Source: an uncultured bacterium
GTDB taxonomy: Bacteria > Patescibacteriota > Saccharimonadia > Saccharimonadales > CAIOMD01
NCBI GenBank assembly: GCA_903880655.1
Contig: CAIRQE010000113.1
Coordinates: forward strand, 1-6,439
Direction of reading: 5' to 3'
DNA length: 6,439 nt
Part shown: positions 5,589-6,439 of the stretch, in pieces
How positions within the stretch are numbered: the first letter of the stretch is position 1
Layout: the number at the start of each line of letters is the position of its first letter
Made by a program: the position numbers and the translations under genes
The notes under the pieces: model-generated
Database searches by the model: none
Seen by the model: only the letters and a program-made list of their open reading frames with translations
What the model was told of the DNA's origin: nothing

Positions 5589-6062
5589 CTAATTGAACTG
5601 GAATGTTTTGATAATTTCTCGTCGCTGAATGTCATTATCAGGAAACATGTCCACAAGCGTCATGTTATCAATATGAAATTTCTCACCACTAATGAGCTGG
5701 CTATTGATCTGCTTTGTTGCGTGAGGTTTATAGCCCTCTCCAATGTATTGAGGTGTATCAAATTCATAGGATTTGGTGATATCTAACAACTTGCTGTGAA
5801 GTGATAGAATACCTGCCTCAGGTTTTATGAGAGAAACTAATACTTCGCCGTTTGGGCCAAAATTTTCATCGTCAGCTACCTGAATACTGAACGGACTAAT
5901 TGAGTGAGATATTTTTTCTAAATTATTGATAAGTATTTCAATTGAGTCACTTATAACAAAATTAGGAAGTAAGGTAACATGCAGTGGCCATTCCTTGCAC
6001 GAAAAGTTATACTTTGGCACTACTGGTTTTATAAAGTGGGCAATTACATATTTTTGAGACAT
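5589..6062 (-). CDS. 2H phosphoesterase superfamily protein (LigT / 2'-5' RNA ligase-like, 157 aa)
   Basis: Members of the 2H superfamily hydrolyse or form 2',3'-cyclic or 2'-5' phosphodiester bonds in RNA or small nucleotides, using two His-x-Thr/Ser motifs on a pseudo-symmetric barrel. Both are present: HVT (28-30) in WPLHVTLLP and HAT (114-116) in YKPHATKQ, with the expected spacing of about 85 residues. The rest fits the fold: an N-terminal beta strand KYVIAHFI, a helix (39-52), and a hydrophobic strand near 73-80. Length is at the short end of the family and no other domain is fused. The ATG has a TACAAT box 6 bases upstream and no ribosome site, pointing to a leaderless mRNA. Cytoplasmic. 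The substrate is unknown: an RNA-end or cyclic-nucleotide role is a family-level guess only. Confidence 0.87.
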   Translation of the reverse strand: MSQKYVIAHFIKPVVPKYNFSCKEWPLHVTLLPNFVISDSIEILINNLEKISHSISPFSIQVADDENFGPNGEVLVSLIKPEAGILSLHSKLLDITKSYEFDTPQYIGEGYKPHATKQINSQLISGEKFHIDNMTLVDMFPDNDIQRREIIKTFQFN

Positions 6063-6068
6063 GGTTTT

Positions 6069-6077
6069 ATTGTATCA
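6069..6077 (-). promoter_or_regulatory. Extended -10 promoter of the 2H phosphoesterase gene, leaderless type
   Basis: On the minus strand TGA (6075-6077) directly precedes TACAAT (6069-6074), an extended -10, and the ATG follows after 6 bases. That is the same -10-to-ATG distance as at the HExxH gene. No -35 match is visible 17 bases upstream. Confidence 0.5.
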
Positions 6078-6105
6078 ATAAGATGGCCGTAGTTCTTAGG
6101 GCAAC

Positions 6106-6194
6106 AGAGACTAGAACTAAATAACAGATACAAATTAGTGACAATAGAACAGAGGTACTGCTATTGGAACCGATCTGTATCTGTTCAGGTCTCT
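6106..6194. repeat. Long imperfect palindrome next to motif copy C
   Basis: AACAGATACA (6123-6132) pairs perfectly with TGTATCTGTT (6176-6185), and CAATAG (6142-6147) with CTATTG (6161-6166) around a 13-base loop. The 9-base strands between these arms also pair partly, giving about 21 pairs over 25 positions. AGAGAC (6106-6111) and GTCTCT (6189-6194) extend it outward after unequal gaps (11 and 3 bases). No T-run follows on either strand. It could be a structured RNA, a miniature mobile element or a recombination site. Confidence 0.65.
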
Positions 6195-6225
6195 TTGGAG
6201 GGCCATCGTAGACGTTATCGCAACT
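6195..6225 (-). repeat. Bipartite intergenic motif, copy C
   Basis: On the minus strand: AGTTGCGATA, 10 variable bases, TGGCCCTCCAA, starting 9 bases after the racemase stop codon and ending 132 bases before the ATG of the 2H gene. Both halves are identical to copy B. It directly abuts the long imperfect palindrome 6106-6194. Confidence 0.75.
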
Positions 6226-6234
6226 GAATTCAAA

Positions 6235-6439
6235 CTAAGCAAGTATATTTTTGACGGTAGCTTGTGCTAGAACGTTCATAGTATCAAAAATATGAATCTT
6301 GTCACTTGACGGCAATAATAACTGTAAGTCCGTACAAGCTAAAGCAACACCATCTACATCTTTTTTAACTAAATCTTCTACTACTTCAAGAACCAATTCT
6401 CGGTCGCTATTTAAATGTTGGCCTTCAACTAATCTTTGA
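6235..6439 (-). CDS. Aspartate/glutamate racemase family, C-terminal 67 residues (partial)
   Basis: The gene enters from the right edge and ends with TAG at 6235-6237. The visible part carries VALACTDLQLLLP, matching the second catalytic-Cys segment of cofactor-independent Asp/Glu racemases (usually GxxLxCTEL; here CTDL), then IHIFDTMNVLAQATV, matching the family's conserved FDT segment near the C-terminus. These enzymes interconvert L- and D-aspartate or glutamate, often for cell-wall synthesis, by two-Cys proton transfer; the first Cys would lie outside the window. CTDL is closer to the aspartate/amino-acid racemase branch than to MurI, but the fragment is too short to be sure. The edge cuts a codon after its first two bases, so translation begins at Gln. 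Confidence 0.8.
   Translation of the reverse strand, partial: QRLVEGQHLNSDRELVLEVVEDLVKKDVDGVALACTDLQLLLPSSDKIHIFDTMNVLAQATVKNILA

Noticed and set aside
5432..5656. Minus-strand open frame of 74 codons between the 2H and phosphotransferase genes
   Set aside because: It starts inside the 2H gene in another frame, 68 bases before that gene's stop, and has no ribosome site or recognisable domain. Its only notable part (SCD-x4-GPP) is the intergenic motif, reported separately.
4541..6234. Integron cassette array (single genes in one direction separated by attC sites)
   Set aside because: Layout and palindromes are suggestive, but the RYYYAAC/GTTRRRY core pair is not convincingly present, several genes have their own promoters and no integrase is visible. 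Left as an alternative to test.
1..6439. CRISPR array, tRNA/rRNA genes, insertion sequences
   Set aside because: No regularly spaced repeats of CRISPR type, no tRNA-like arms or rRNA segments, and no transposase or integrase domain were seen on either strand.

Overview
The window is AT-rich and densely packed. Nearly every gene is on the minus strand and spacers are about 100-215 bases. Its centrepiece is a four-gene operon (877-4325) that looks like a reduced streptolysin-S-type (TOMM, thiazole/oxazole-modified microcin) biosynthesis locus. The small proteins, near-leaderless promoters and lack of transposons would suit a reduced-genome lineage such as Patescibacteria/Saccharibacteria. That is inference from style only: no taxonomic marker gene is present.

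Layout in minus-strand transcription order, right to left. (1) 6235-6439: the C-terminus of an aspartate/glutamate racemase, cut by the window edge. (2) 5589-6062: a small 2H phosphoesterase with two HxT motifs. (3) 4541-5425: an APH-like phosphotransferase/kinase. (4) 877-4325: the operon, in the order E1-like partner protein, poly-cysteine membrane protein, YcaO cyclodehydratase and SagB-type flavin dehydrogenase, with junctions of a 4-base overlap, a 71-base overlap and a 2-base gap. (5) 139-774: a 211-residue HExxH protein with its own promoter. (6) 2-94, plus strand: possibly the tail of a convergent gene.

How the operon should work, from TOMM families: the E1-like protein binds the precursor leader and presents it to YcaO, which uses ATP to cyclise Cys (and Ser/Thr) to azolines; the SagB-type enzyme oxidises these to aromatic thiazoles/oxazoles. 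The substrate is plainly the second gene, whose residues 21-31 are TCSS followed by seven cysteines, like streptolysin S. The unusual part is that this SagA-like segment is the N-terminus of a 248-residue protein with about four transmembrane helices and a hydrophilic tail. No separate short precursor, transporter, protease or immunity gene is visible. The product may therefore be a membrane-anchored, azole-bearing protein rather than a secreted toxin.

The spacers hold a second signal. A bipartite motif (AGTTGYRATA, 10 variable bases, TGGCCCTCCAA, read on the minus strand) occurs in three of the four spacers with identical spacing and orientation, 58-132 bases before a start codon. A degenerate copy lies in the fourth, upstream of the operon. 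Imperfect palindromes accompany some copies. I do not recognise this element.
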